From Farysia itapuensis (taxonomy: Eukaryota > Basidiomycota > Ustilaginomycetes > Ustilaginales > Ustilaginaceae), in assembly GCA_023212645.1 (NCBI GenBank), contig JALBYC010000008.1, forward strand, positions 248,001 through 312,000: a stretch of 64,000 nucleotides of DNA. Reading direction: 5' to 3'. Positions 39,801 to 49,344 of this stretch are shown here, piece by piece. A program made the position numbers and the translations under genes. The notes under the pieces are model-generated. The model ran no database searches. It was not told the origin of the DNA and was given only the letters and a program-made list of their open reading frames with translations. Each line of letters starts with the position of its first letter. The stretch's first letter is position 1.

Positions 39801-42296
39801 AGTGGTGTATTGCTCCATGTGCTTCCAGAGATACGGCGAATCCTCTGGCTTGCTACCGTAACGAAGCTTGACGCAATCTCCCCAGATAATGACCTCACGT
39901 CGAAGGTAGACACGCGACTTGACCGAGGCAAAGTCTTCCAGAGGGTTCGCGGCCCAGATCCAGCCGTTGTTAGCCAAGACAAGCTCTTTGGGGTCTCGCC
40001 CCTTGGCAGATGGATGTTTGGGATCGAGCCTGGTAAAGTAGGGCTCGAAGAACGGCTTTTCGACGGTGATTTTGCCAAGCTGGGGGCCATTGGGATCGAG
40101 ACGGGTGAATTTGAGTCGACCTTCAATGTTGCTGACGATCGCTTTCATGTCCTCGTCATACGTCTTGTAGTATTCGACGTTGAGAGCATCGATCACTTTG
40201 GCGAAGAATTTGGTTGCTTCTTCCTTGTTCGAGAAGCCGAATTGTTGACGAACACATTTAGCGGCTTTGTCTGCGTCGACTTTGGTGATGAATCGGCCTC
40301 CAAGTGCCATCTCGTTCTCAAGAGCAGTCTGTTTGATCTTTGTGGCAGCTTGTTGCACCTCCGAGTCGCCAAAGGTCTTGCTGTCACCGCCAGCTTCACC
40401 CTTTGCGAAGCTGGAGGCAAACGATGTCAAGGCTGCTTCAACATCGATGACATAATACTGCCACAGCTTGAGGGGCGTCAGGACGTGCTGTCGGATAGCC
40501 TCGGACAGAGTGGCTACGTCTCCATCTGTCTTGATCTCCTCGGGAACGCCGACTTCGGAAAGACGCTTGTTCAAGTCAATCAACGCTCGCTCAAGCTCAT
40601 CAGCGGGGACAAGATGAGGAGAGTTTGCGGGCGTGTAGGCTGCTTCAGGATGGTCGTTGAGCCATTCACTGTTGTGGGCAGTATGGTTCCAGACTACATC
40701 CGACATGCTGAGCAGACCCCATTTTGACTTGATTTCGGCAAGCTTCTGTTTGAGTTCTTGCACGCGAGAGTCTTTGGCGTCCTTTCCTTGGGCTGACTTT
40801 GAGAACAAGTCGAAAGAAAAGTCGAGCTGATTGGCGATCGAGTAAGGACTGTTACTGGCACCACGAACGTTTAGTGGAGGGAAGTGTAGCAGGTTGTATC
40901 CGGCATCGCGAGCCGAGTCGAGATGTGGCTCCCAATCGGCTAAAGGTCCGGCCCACTTTGAAATGAGAGTCTGGAGTACGATGCCGTCGAGAGCAAGGTA
41001 TTCGCTCTTCTCACTTACGGCTCCACCTCCTTCCTGCGAAGAGAGAACTTTGAAGTCGGTATCCAGGATAGAGCTTCGGACGGGAGCTTTGAGGACCGGG
41101 TCAACGTTTACATAGACGGATTTGCCCTTTTTGCGGACAGGCTGACCCTCGGCCTTGCTGAAGAGATCGGCACCATCAGCATCATCATTGGTACTGGTGT
41201 GCTCAACATAGAACTCGTAGACACCGGCGACACGGACAAGCAAATCGACGTGGTTGGCAGAGCTTGAGGTGGTGGGGAAAGACAGCTGGGAAAACTTGGA
41301 TCGATCAAAGTCGCCGCCTTTGAGCGGGTAGTTGGTCCAAAGAGATGCCTCCTTGGATGCAGAAGCTCCGGCTTCGATGGACAAGCGCAAGACGTAAGAT
41401 TCGACTGGAGCTGGCAGACGAATGTAAGAACGCTGTTCACTTGGGCTTCCATCTTGTTCGAGCCTGAGCTCATAGACCTTGACAGGGTTGCCAGGTGCAG
41501 CTGCGGTCGCTGTCTTGGTGACGGGCACGGATGCGGCAGGCTTGGCCTGGAGAACGGCGTTTGCGGGAGCTGGTGCGGCTGCGACAGGTGCCTGTGCAGT
41601 CGTCTTTGGCTGTGTACTCTTCTGCTGAGAGACGACGGCAGCAGGAACGGCGGCGGCAGCAGCAGCAGTGGCGGCAGCAGGGACGGCAGCTTTAGCCGCG
41701 GAAGGATTAGGAGCCTTGTCGTTTTTGGCTTCAGTCACGGGAGGAGTCTGCGTGACACTCTTGGAAGCTGTTCCGTTGGTGGCCGATTTGGCAGGCGGAG
41801 CAGGAGCGGCGGCTGCGGCGACCGGGCTGGCTCGAGCAGCTTTGGGCTCGGTTTTGGGGACTGATGGAGCTTGCTTTGCACTTTCGGCCTTGGCAGCACC
41901 GTTGGTTGGCGCAGTTGCTGTGGCACGCTTTGCACTGCTATCGACACTAGCCGAAGTAGCTGAGCTGGTCTTTGCAGGCTTACTGGACTTTGTGATACCG
42001 GAGCTGCTGGAGCTTAGGGTCGTTGCTGGGACGTTTTCCTGCTTGGCTGATGCTCTTGCCGGGCTTGAAGGCGAGGTGAGGCTCTTGTCATTTTTGTCAA
42101 AGAGACTGTCGAGCTTGTTGGGTCCCTGGTTGCTGCTCGACTTCTTGGTAGGCGAGGCATTGAGACTCGGAGGGTTGCTGGTCGTCTTTACCGACGATCT
42201 GCTTGGACTGTCTGACTTTTCGTCCGACTTGGGACTGCCCTTGATGAGAGCATCCTTTGCCTTTGCAAAAGCACCCTTTGCCTTTCGAAAGCTCAT
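36834..42296 (-). CDS. GDB1: Glycogen debranching enzyme with long low-complexity N-terminal extension
   Basis: 1,820 residues, intronless, ATG at 42296 (MSFRKAKGAFAKAKDALIKG). Residues 1 to about 270 are Ala/Pro/Ser/Thr/Lys-rich and have no counterpart in the roughly 1,530-residue yeast and human enzymes. Homology begins near VKVYELRLEQDGSP. The 4-alpha-glucanotransferase (GH13-type) half contains DVVWNHTAHNSEWL and AFRIDNCHSTPIQVGEHF with the likely nucleophile Asp (about residue 840). The amylo-alpha-1,6-glucosidase half contains TASWARLWGRDVFISLRGLY, GMIPNLLDSGRTPRYNCRDG and DGFNIDVDVDWKTGIIFGGN. The enzyme removes glycogen branches left by phosphorylase. It is the last gene before the repeat island. 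Confidence 0.95.
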   Translation of the reverse strand: MSFRKAKGAFAKAKDALIKGSPKSDEKSDSPSRSSVKTTSNPPSLNASPTKKSSSNQGPNKLDSLFDKNDKSLTSPSSPARASAKQENVPATTLSSSSSGITKSSKPAKTSSATSASVDSSAKRATATAPTNGAAKAESAKQAPSVPKTEPKAARASPVAAAAAPAPPAKSATNGTASKSVTQTPPVTEAKNDKAPNPSAAKAAVPAAATAAAAAAVPAAVVSQQKSTQPKTTAQAPVAAAPAPANAVLQAKPAASVPVTKTATAAAPGNPVKVYELRLEQDGSPSEQRSYIRLPAPVESYVLRLSIEAGASASKEASLWTNYPLKGGDFDRSKFSQLSFPTTSSSANHVDLLVRVAGVYEFYVEHTSTNDDADGADLFSKAEGQPVRKKGKSVYVNVDPVLKAPVRSSILDTDFKVLSSQEGGGAVSEKSEYLALDGIVLQTLISKWAGPLADWEPHLDSARDAGYNLLHFPPLNVRGASNSPYSIANQLDFSFDLFSKSAQGKDAKDSRVQELKQKLAEIKSKWGLLSMSDVVWNHTAHNSEWLNDHPEAAYTPANSPHLVPADELERALIDLNKRLSEVGVPEEIKTDGDVATLSEAIRQHVLTPLKLWQYYVIDVEAALTSFASSFAKGEAGGDSKTFGDSEVQQAATKIKQTALENEMALGGRFITKVDADKAAKCVRQQFGFSNKEEATKFFAKVIDALNVEYYKTYDEDMKAIVSNIEGRLKFTRLDPNGPQLGKITVEKPFFEPYFTRLDPKHPSAKGRDPKELVLANNGWIWAANPLEDFASVKSRVYLRREVIIWGDCVKLRYGSKPEDSPYLWKHMEQYTTLLASVFDAFRIDNCHSTPIQVGEHFLDIARRANPNLYVCAELFTGSAEMDVHFVSRLGINSLIREMENGNDPKEESRLLYRFGANKPIGSMDAACLNLTGKISLPEAGLKDADCMIEQLEGSSPHALFMDVTHDNETPTMKRTSEDAITMGALVAFSWSAIGSTKGFDDLYPKTLDVVQESRRYRPIHNPEESGIGAIKRVVNHLHVEMVRKGYSEGHVHQEGDYLLMHRVHPQTHKGYVCLAHTAIHKGPKERGQVNPFKMDRTKVNFILGRTLEITDSTAPEDKEYLDGLSSKLINLDAPELRTVEEDGRLSYTEIIVPDVFPPGSVMLFATEMSHIAPDLDTKCRSGAEEAMSKLDLVDLNVVLYRADGEEKDVTEGSDGVYTVPNSDALVYCGLEGWMSMLRPIMQHNDLGHPLCAHLREGPWALDYVHHRLHKQVPILPHLDAPAKWFAERFDLIKDTVPNFMRPKYFALVIQTAYRAAVQRALSQMSPFVKESHDFIQALALCSVQMNGLVKSASLWPDKDVASMAAGLPFFTASWARLWGRDVFISLRGLYLVTGMYDAAKEHILAFGSTLKHGMIPNLLDSGRTPRYNCRDGPWFFAQNVQDYTKMVPQGESILAEKVARRFPLNDEWVPWNDAKAFAHKSTIAELIQEILQRHASGIHFREYNAGPAIDQDMHPDGFNIDVDVDWKTGIIFGGNEHNCGTWQDKNGSSAKAGNKGVPGSPRNGAAIEITALLKSTLSWVASLEKKGVWKEAKGVEATIDGKKQLVTYEQWANLLQESFETAYYVPTDAAEDSKYDIDSKLVNRRGVYKDVYGSSKGREWADYQFRSNFPIAMCVAPELFKGDHARSALNMARDVLVGPLGMKTLDASDWNYRPNYDQRETDDPSTSCGWNYHNGPEWVWLRGYYLRAVAIFGAEAGASKLQMSHRVNAMLLEHRKHIRTSPWAGLPELTNANGAHCSDSCATQAWSAAALLDALLELSE

Positions 42297-44344
42297 TGGG
42301 GTAAGATGGAAGTGAGAAGCGAGGAACTGATTCCTGTCGATCGACGCGGGGATTGTTACAAATGTATGCATGCAGAAGTTCCCATCGATAGACCCCCGAT
42401 GATTTCTTTGTACACCAGCATCGATTACAGTCTTGGCTTAATTTTCAAATCCACGAGCTATCTGATTTCAAATCAGATTCGCGATCCGTTGAATTGCATC
42501 CGTCATTGCACAGGCGCGACCCTTACCCGCCCACTTTCTTCTGTCTCACTTTGATTCACGACCATCACCAATCCAGTCCCCCTGTCTCTCGTCTGACCGA
42601 TGTGCACGACTAGAACGATAGCAGGATGCTCTCACAGCGTGAAGCACGTCTATACTGCGAAGCCATGTAATCAGTCGCGACATCTTGCTGCGCAAGGTGC
42701 AGACGCGACACGGAGCCCAGTAAATATCTGCTGTCTATACAGTGTCTGCTCACCTCTGAGCAGCTCTCAGTCGTGTGTCAACTCCGTGACTAAGCGCACG
42801 CGGAAACGAGTACTAACAGGGCATTTTGTCGGCCGCTGCGCCTTCTAGTCGGAGCAGACAGGTTGTGAAAAGCTGCCACAGCACCTGTCGAGCTGCCTCT
42901 TGAGAGACCCAAAGCGTTCAACGGTGTACGATAGAAAGATTGAACGCCCTGGAGCAGCGCTTGGCCTGCTATAACAGTAGAAGCAGACAAACCGTTAGCA
43001 GCTGCCTGCAAGGGACAAAAGGCTCGACGGAAAGCGCATAGGCAAAGCCATAGTCGTGGCATTGATTGCAACCGAACAAGAGCAGGCGCACGCCGTCCTC
43101 ATCCACTTTCTTGGCAAAGTCCAAGCCATTACCCCAGAGCTGACCGGTCTTGATCGAGACTCCATGCTCCCTGGTGATATTGTCATGGTTGAAAGAATGC
43201 ATCGCCGAGAAGCACGTGTGCTCCGAGGACACCGTCATTTCTCGGTGTAAGGCCCAGTCACGACACCTCAAGCAGGATCCTGAGTCTCAACGCACGAAGT
43301 GCATCGTATGCTGCAGATCCTCGTATTTACGCGGCAGCGCTATTAAGAATATTTGATGGGTGGCTGTCAATCGTCACTTTCTTCCTGGTCTTTCGCCTGA
43401 CGACTCGTTCTCGTCGTCTTCGATCTTCATGTCTTGACACTAGCGATGTCTAACATGATCTTCCTCTCTATTGTCCGCTTCCGTTCACTATGCGCTGGTG
43501 TTCGTACTCGAGTGTCGTCTTTCTTCAAGACCAGCTCAATGCTGACGCCGGAAAAAGCCTCAGTCTTCGTTTCTGACAATATCGTGCTACTCACGGCTAA
43601 TTCGGCTCGTACTGGACCACTTCATTGTCAAGTGACTCTTCTCTAGTGACCCGCAGTCAGAGAAAAGGTCGAAGCAATAGCGTTTGAAGCACTGTCTAGC
43701 TCTGTCCATGGTATGTCTTCTACGAAACCAGGTTTAGTCGATCAGCTGAAAAAGCTTCACTGCCGTTTGGAGCAGGTTGCTGCCCGCCGTGATCAGTATT
43801 GGCGTCGAGAAAGGCAAGATAGAACAAGGTCAGGCGACTAGCCAGTCGTACACGACATCGACTGTTCTGCAAATCAGATTCTAAGTTGCTTAGTAGCCAT
43901 CATAAGACTGCTTTTCAGACTCTTCGGTCTTCGGTAGCGAGAGCAGTGCCTCTCGAGAGCGTCGGTGGGCAGCCCAATTCATGCACATCAGACCAGGACC
44001 TCATCAGGACAATCTTTGGTGACCTAGGCCTAGACGATCATTGTGGTCGTCTTTGGATCACGAAACCTACTTGAGCCAGCTTCTTCTAATGCAACCTATA
44101 CTTGAGCTGTCATAGTTGCCTAAGTGCCGAGAATAGGCATACACGCTCGTAGGTTTTGGCTGTTCAGCGGCTAGTATACAAGCAGCTCTACAAGTCCGGC
44201 TAACCAGCATGCAAGTCAGCTCGCTCAGCCTACTGCTGGCGCGATAGCTGCATAGCTAGCTATGCTTACATTCATGTATGCACTCAGGGATGCTCGCAGA
44301 TTTGACACGATATGGAGTGTTTCTCGTCGCGCAGTGCCAGTCGT

Positions 44345-44575
44345 CTCTGGGACCTCTTACGGCGCAACGGTCTTGTATCTCTGTTCTCTGCCGCCGCTTG
44401 GGAATGACTCGGAGTCATCAGTTTTTGCTCGTGACCTCTCACCCCTTCGCTCTTCCTCATCGCCGTGGATCGCGATCTGCAAACTCGTTTCGCGATCTGC
44501 GCCAAATACAAGACCGCAGTGGCACTCTCCCACCCTGCACGACAGTGCAGAAACATGAAGTGGGCCGGCCCAAGC
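44345..44575 (-). repeat. Degenerate dispersed repeat, copy A (inverted)
   Basis: In the given orientation this copy aligns to the reverse complement of copy C: shared blocks include TTTGCTCGTGACC versus ATTGCTCATGACC, TCGTTTCGCGATCTGCGCCA versus TCGTTTTGCGATTTGCGCCA, and ACCGCAGTGGC versus GCCGCAGTGGC. All three translate in one frame to LAQIAKR(V/I)C. It ends at a GGGCCGGCCC palindrome (44562-44571). Boundaries are approximate. Confidence 0.6.
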
Positions 44576-45933
44576 TGCATACGGTAATTCTGTTCCTCAA
44601 CAGCATCGTCGCGAGCTAATTTGTTGACGATTCAAGCTGTTACCGTCGGCATGGCTTCCTCAGTGGGTCACAAATTGGTCTAGCACGTAGCTGAAAAGCA
44701 TTGGCTAGACGATAAAGGCTCTCGAGGCGATCAGTCAGTAATACTTTGTCAGCCTGTTGCTTGTGGCTCTCCGGCTGCTCCCCGGACTGGCAGCGCCTAT
44801 CGCAAATGACCATCCCTTTGTGCCGCTGCATGAACCAGGTCTTGCCTCCTGACTACATCTCGTCTCAGCTGGCTATGACGTCATCACTCGACTCAGCTTA
44901 TATGGCTAAAAGCAGCAAAGCAAGATTAATCAGCTCTCACGGCCTAGATCCAGAGAGAATCTCAAAGCATATATACACTCTCCTTCTTTGCCCTTCGACA
45001 GTTAGCTGGGCTCTTTCTTACAGATGTCACCTCGCGGATGATGCAATTCCGAAGAACAGCCAAATCCGACACCAGAGACGTGTTTGATAGAGGCCATCCG
45101 ATGGAATCGGCGAGCTTCCGTGGACGTGGCTCTACTCTCCATCGAAATTACTCTGCGAACAGCGATTCACGGTGTATGCTTACAGGTAGTTGTCGTCATA
45201 CCGGCCAGCGTCTAATGCTTCCTCACGGTCAGCCAACGTGGTTCAACGAAGTCGCACAGCTCGTCGCGGCTTCGGCTAGCAAGTACTGCATATGAAGGCC
45301 GGAGACGAACGCAATGTAAGCACTTTAGACAGTGGAACGAGGTCAAAGCATGCTTCACTTGTCTTGACGTCAGGCTGCAAGCTTGCGCTCGTCGAGTTAG
45401 CGTCCATCTTTGATCTACTCTTCATCACGGGTCCGTTAAAATGAAGATATGAAAGTGCGACTCATGGACGACGCCTCCGACAGTCTTCATGAAGCCTCGG
45501 CGTTCGAATCCTGACAGCTCAGCCCGCGAGCGAATGAGCGGTCGCTGTCGCCAACGATCCACATAATGTGCTTCGTCACTCAGCCCGTGAGCGTTCTGCT
45601 GCTTCCGGTTACGTCTCGAGTTCTCGCGAACCTCGTCGCCCGGACTGTCTAATGTCGATGATCACGCTAACGCGAGACCTCTCCGTCCGCTTACAGCGGG
45701 TGGCCATGCAAGACTGTATTTGGGACGCTCTCCACGCACAAACCGTTCCCCATCGCCGAGGCACGTACTACTGACGGCTGGGACCTTGATCGCCATTCGA
45801 CGACTCTCTTAAGAACGCTCGCTTGATGGCGCTTCTGACCAACAAAAAAAACTGCCGCATCCTTGATCAAGACAAGAGGTAGACATACGGATGTCCAAGA
45901 CGAGGTACTACTGTTCGAAGACTCCAGGCCTAA

Positions 45934-46107
45934 TTATTCCTCGCTCAATGGTCTGATCTTGGACAGATTGGCGACATCTTTCTCCTGATTCGCGACATCT
46001 TTCTCCTGATTCGCGTCATCTTTCTCCTGATTCGCGTCATCTTTCTCCTGATTCGCGTCATCTTTCTCCTGATTCGCGACATCTTTCCGATGATCCGCGG
46101 CACCCAT
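45934..46107 (-). other. 57-codon repeat ORF with NQEKD(D/V)A heptads
   Basis: From the ATG at 46107 the minus strand reads MGAADHRKDVA, then five copies of NQEKD(D/V)A, then NLSKIRPLSEE and a stop. The heptads come from a 21-bp tandem array, so the frame persists automatically once a unit lacks stops. The plus strand is also open across the array and would read IFLLIR(D/V) repeats, without a good start. Whether either is expressed is unknown; it may be a transposon relic or chance. Confidence 0.25.
45971..46096. repeat. 21-bp tandem array, six units
   Basis: Five units start GCG(A/T)CATCTTTCTCCTGAT and differ only at the fourth base (A in units 1-2, T in units 3-5). A sixth unit is degenerate (GCGACATCTTTCCGATGATC). 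The near-identity in an otherwise decayed region suggests recent expansion. Confidence 0.95.
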
Positions 46108-47089
46108 GCTGTCGGCGTATTTCTTCTGTCCCTGTCATATCCTGTCTCTCAGGGTATCTAGTGATCCCCAGAGGAATCTGATGGTCTCCCGAAGCGCCTT
46201 TGAGTCTTACGTCTGTCTGCTTGCTTGGCTTCCTGTTGTGACATCTGGTGTCTGTTGCGCCCGCCCGGGCCGACACTCTTCTGTCATCGCCCTTGCTTTT
46301 AGAACATGGCAAGAAGCAATTCTCATCTCGAAGGCCCGGTTGCTGACCACAGCGGACGTGCCTGCGCTGTCATATTGACAGGCCGCACTTGATGTCGCGG
46401 TCTTTCCTTCTATCCACTTTCACAACGCTTTCCTGTCCTGTTTGATGTGTAGTACGACGCTCGACCAATTCTTCGACCAACTCTACGTTCCCGTGGAGAT
46501 GTTCAGCAAATGATGTAGCCATTTCACGTAGCCCGCGCTTGACTCTTCTTGCCCTCTCGCTCAGGGGCACAGGCTTGGAGTGGCTGTCTTCACTTCACTC
46601 AAAAGTCAGCTTCTCGAACGCGAACGTACAAGTCCGCAAGCAGCATGGGGCCAGCTGGGGTGTTGACACGCCTGTTTTAAGTGCTTTCGTAGCTATAAGC
46701 ATGATAATTTCTATCTTCACGGCCACAAATTGACCAGTCAAAACACGTTACTCCAGGCTGTTTCGCAATGCCTCTACACCGCTCTCAAAAGCTACGGTCG
46801 AGACAAATCCGACAAGGTCGCAGAGGTGCAGACTTGCAAATTTGCAAACACTGCGATACTACGAAGCGCTTGAAGAGAAGCGATAAGCCGTCTGATAAGT
46901 CCTCAACCATTTCTACCCGCGAAGTGAGCGGTTTTGAAATGCGGCCTCCTTCTTCAGCCCGGATGCTGCACATGAGGTATGCAACACTGAGCGTCAGGCT
47001 CTATCACCAGCAGCAATCAGAGACCATGTCACTCAAGTACGAATCTGTGTTGGAAATTGCTTCAAAATTTGCTATTTAGTCATCAGATT

Positions 47090-47205
47090 CCACTCAGATA
47101 ATTAATTGATTTAAATTTATTAAATAAATGATATGAATTAAATAATTATGGGCCGGCCCATAATTAAATTTAATTAATTAATTAATAAATATACGAACTT
47201 AGATA
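47090..47205. repeat. AT-rich island with perfect 24-nt palindrome
   Basis: Almost pure A/T except for a central GGGCCGGCCC. The palindrome is perfect over 47143-47166, with half-site TAATTATGGGCC. The flanks are TTAATTAA-like runs. It closely resembles the island at 49,128-49,215. Confidence 0.85.
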
Positions 47206-47944
47206 TTTTTATCTGCTGATTCTGCTGACAACAAAAGTGCTCATGACACGTCCTTTCAAGATGCGCGGAGTAAAACAAGCCCTCGCAAATTGACATACAC
47301 ATCAGCTGAGGACAAATTTCGATTACATCATCTTCGACGCCATCAGCATCACCAGTCCCGTCAATAGCCATATTCGAAGGCTGCGTAAGCTTAGAAATAT
47401 CACTACCATTTCGGAATGTCCGCTGAAAGCTGTGACTCGGCTGTCATTGAGTAGCTTACACCCTGCACCTTACTGTAAAAGCGTACATTAGCGTCGCATG
47501 GTCTCACACGTCTGCTCATGCAGTGGCTTTTAATGCGACACACCAGTTTTGCGTTCTGCGATGCTAACATTGACACAAGAAGGCACGTCTTCAGACAGAT
47601 CTACAGCCACGTCATGGGCACTTCTTTGCGCCGGTTTCTGTGCCGCTGCCTCTTGACTTGCATCGCCATCTACGCCCTGAAACCAGCAGTCAGACACCGA
47701 CGCAAGAGCTGCTCAAGATCATTCAATCTAGTAGAGGCTTGCAAGTTGATGGCCCGCCGGCAGATGGCGCAGACGAGACTGAGAGTTACTTCAAACTACG
47801 ACGAATGCCTATTGTGCCCGAGTAATATCATAGAAGGCCGCAATTAAGACTCACGATAAATGTGTCTACCTGTCCTCTCAGCAGTCACCTAGCACCTTTG
47901 AGCACAATTTTTTTTGTGGAAGTGAACATCAAGCGTCCAAAATT

Positions 47945-48180
47945 TTGCACTGCAAGCGCTGTCGCACGGGAGACAAGAAGGCCACCACGGTTATATTTGG
48001 TGCAAAACAAATGTGCGAACTGCGACCGCACAGCCTTCAAGGTTCAGCGCGGCAAGCGGAGGTCATGGGCAATAAATCAAGGCCCTCGAGCATGCTTCGA
48101 AGGCAGCAGAAGAGAGGATACAGTTAGGCAATTGCGGTGCAAGAAGTCGGAAGGTGCTTGCGGAAATAGGCGGCTAGAGT
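47945..48180 (+). repeat. Degenerate dispersed repeat, copy B
   Basis: It aligns directly with copy C: GACAAGAAGGCCACCACGG versus GACGAGAAGGCCACTGCGG, AGCGCGGCAAGCGGAGGTCA versus AGCGCGGCAAGCGAAGGTCA, GCAGAAGAGAGGATA versus GACAGAAGAGAGAATA, and GTCGGAAGGTGCTTGC versus GTCAAAAGGTGCCTGC. Boundaries are approximate; about 1.45 kb separates B from C. Confidence 0.75.
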
Positions 48181-48395
48181 AGCAACAGTTGCGGTTCTGC
48201 GCGCCCTACTAAAGTACAATTCCTAAGCCCTCAGTGCAGGCCGAGATAGCGTTGAAAGCGCGCGTCTTCGAACTCGTGAGCATCAAGTCAGTGCGCGGAG
48301 CGTGATCTTATATACACATTGAGAACGCTTGTTGTTCAACACAAGAAGAGTTGTGCGAGGTGTCGATGTGCGGGCACCTGGAGGGGCCGGAATAT

Positions 48396-48419
48396 ACAAG
48401 ACCGGCCGGCCGGTCTTGT
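48396..48419. repeat. Perfect 24-nt GC-rich palindrome
   Basis: The half-site is ACAAGACCGGCC; the two halves are exact inverted repeats without a spacer. It contains GGCCGGCC, as do the other palindromes of this island. Confidence 0.9.
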
Positions 48420-48539
48420 CAGACTGGCAGCCTCTACACACTTTCTGAATCCGACTCTAGACTCCAGTACCTTTAGCGTAGACAGCGTGTCTGAGCCACA
48501 TCGAAGGCTGCAGACCTTGACGGGTGTCAAGCCAAGCAA

Positions 48540-48716
48540 ATGAGACTCACTCGCTCAGCCACTCGCTCAGCCACTCGCTCAGCCACTCGCTCAGCCACTC
48601 GCTCAGCCACTCGCTCAGCTACTCGCTCAGCCACTCGCTCAGCCACTCGCTCAGCTATAGTAAGAGCGACCATGCACCAAGCTAAGCAGGTGATTGCCAC
48701 CTGGTGTCAGCTATAG
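48540..48716 (+). other. 58-codon repeat ORF with nine TRSA units
   Basis: From the ATG at 48540 the frame reads MRL, nine copies of Thr-Arg-Ser-Ala, then IVRATMHQAKQVIATWCQL and a TAG lying inside the next CAGCTATAG repeat. Because the unit is 12 bp, an open frame is expected by chance. There is no evidence for expression. Confidence 0.2.
48548..48655. repeat. 12-bp tandem array, nine units
   Basis: Nine units of CACTCGCTCAGC with one C-to-T change at the start of unit 7. The array runs straight into the first CAGCTATAGTA direct repeat. Confidence 0.95.
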
Positions 48717-49125
48717 TAAAAGCGACCCGTGGTCTTCTAAACCGCGGCCAGGTGTTGTTCTTCCAGCTCTTCGGACCGCATTTAGCCTTGTTGGCCACGC
48801 TTCCGAGCCAGTCTCGCCGCATCCGGATCGCTGGGCATCATCAGCTATAGCAGAAGCGACCCGTGGTCCTCGAAAACACAGCCAGCTGCGCTTCTTCCAG
48901 CTCTCCGGACCGCACACAGCCTTGTCGGTCACACGTCCGAGGCAATCCGGCCACATGTAGATGGCTAGATTCGTCAGATAAGGCCCAGCATCATCAGCTA
49001 TAGTAGAAGGGACACTCGGCCATCTAAACCGCAGCCAGGTATTTTTTGACCAGCTCTTCGGACCGCATATAGCCTCCTTGGTCACGCTTTCCAGTCCGTC
49101 CCGCCAGATCTGCACCGCTCACGAT
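48652..49125 (+). repeat. Direct-repeat array opening with CAGCTATAGTA
   Basis: Copies start at 48652 (short), 48708, 48842 and 48995, spaced 56, 134 and 153 bp. The three long copies share CAGCTATAG(T/C)A(A/G)AAG(C/G)GAC, a (G/A)CCAG block, CCAGCTCT(T/C)CGGACCGCA and GCCT(T/C)(G/C)TTGGCCACGC-like sequence. Divergence among copies is high, so they are old. Confidence 0.8.
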
Positions 49126-49127
49126 CA

Positions 49128-49215
49128 TCATCACGATAATATGATTATATAATTAGCAATAAAAAAATAATTGTGGGCCGGCCCATTATTTTTTAATATT
49201 AATTAATATTGAGTT
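49128..49215. repeat. AT-rich island with GGGCCGGCCC core
   Basis: The A/T-rich arms (AAAAAATAAT and ATTATTTTTT) flank GGGCCGGCCC at 49175-49184 as an imperfect inverted repeat with a 3-nt insertion in the left arm. It resembles the island at 47,090-47,205. Confidence 0.75.
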
Positions 49216-49344
49216 CTGGGCGAAGCGGTTTAGCTGTTTCGGAGGCTTTTTGACCGCAAAAGTGCCGAAAAGCAGGTACGGCGAGTCAGAGTTCACGCAG
49301 AAGCTTAAATAAACTCTATTTTCACTGCACGCGCTAATTCACCG

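Noticed and set aside
38343..40727. 794-codon plus-strand open frame inside GDB1
   Set aside because: It is antisense to strongly conserved catalytic sequence of GDB1 and shows no motifs; long antisense frames arise from codon bias in GC-rich fungal genes.
45500..45530. tRNA-like T-arm sequence (GTTCGAATCC)
   Set aside because: The flanking bases do not pair into a 5-bp stem and no D-arm, anticodon arm or acceptor stem could be placed.
45971..46096. 21-bp array as a CRISPR-like repeat
   Set aside because: Units are contiguous with no spacers, and the genome is eukaryotic.
48700..49130. CAGCTATAGTA array as a tRNA or snRNA gene cluster
   Set aside because: Copies are too divergent, lack conserved stems, and have no recognisable A/B boxes or Sm site.
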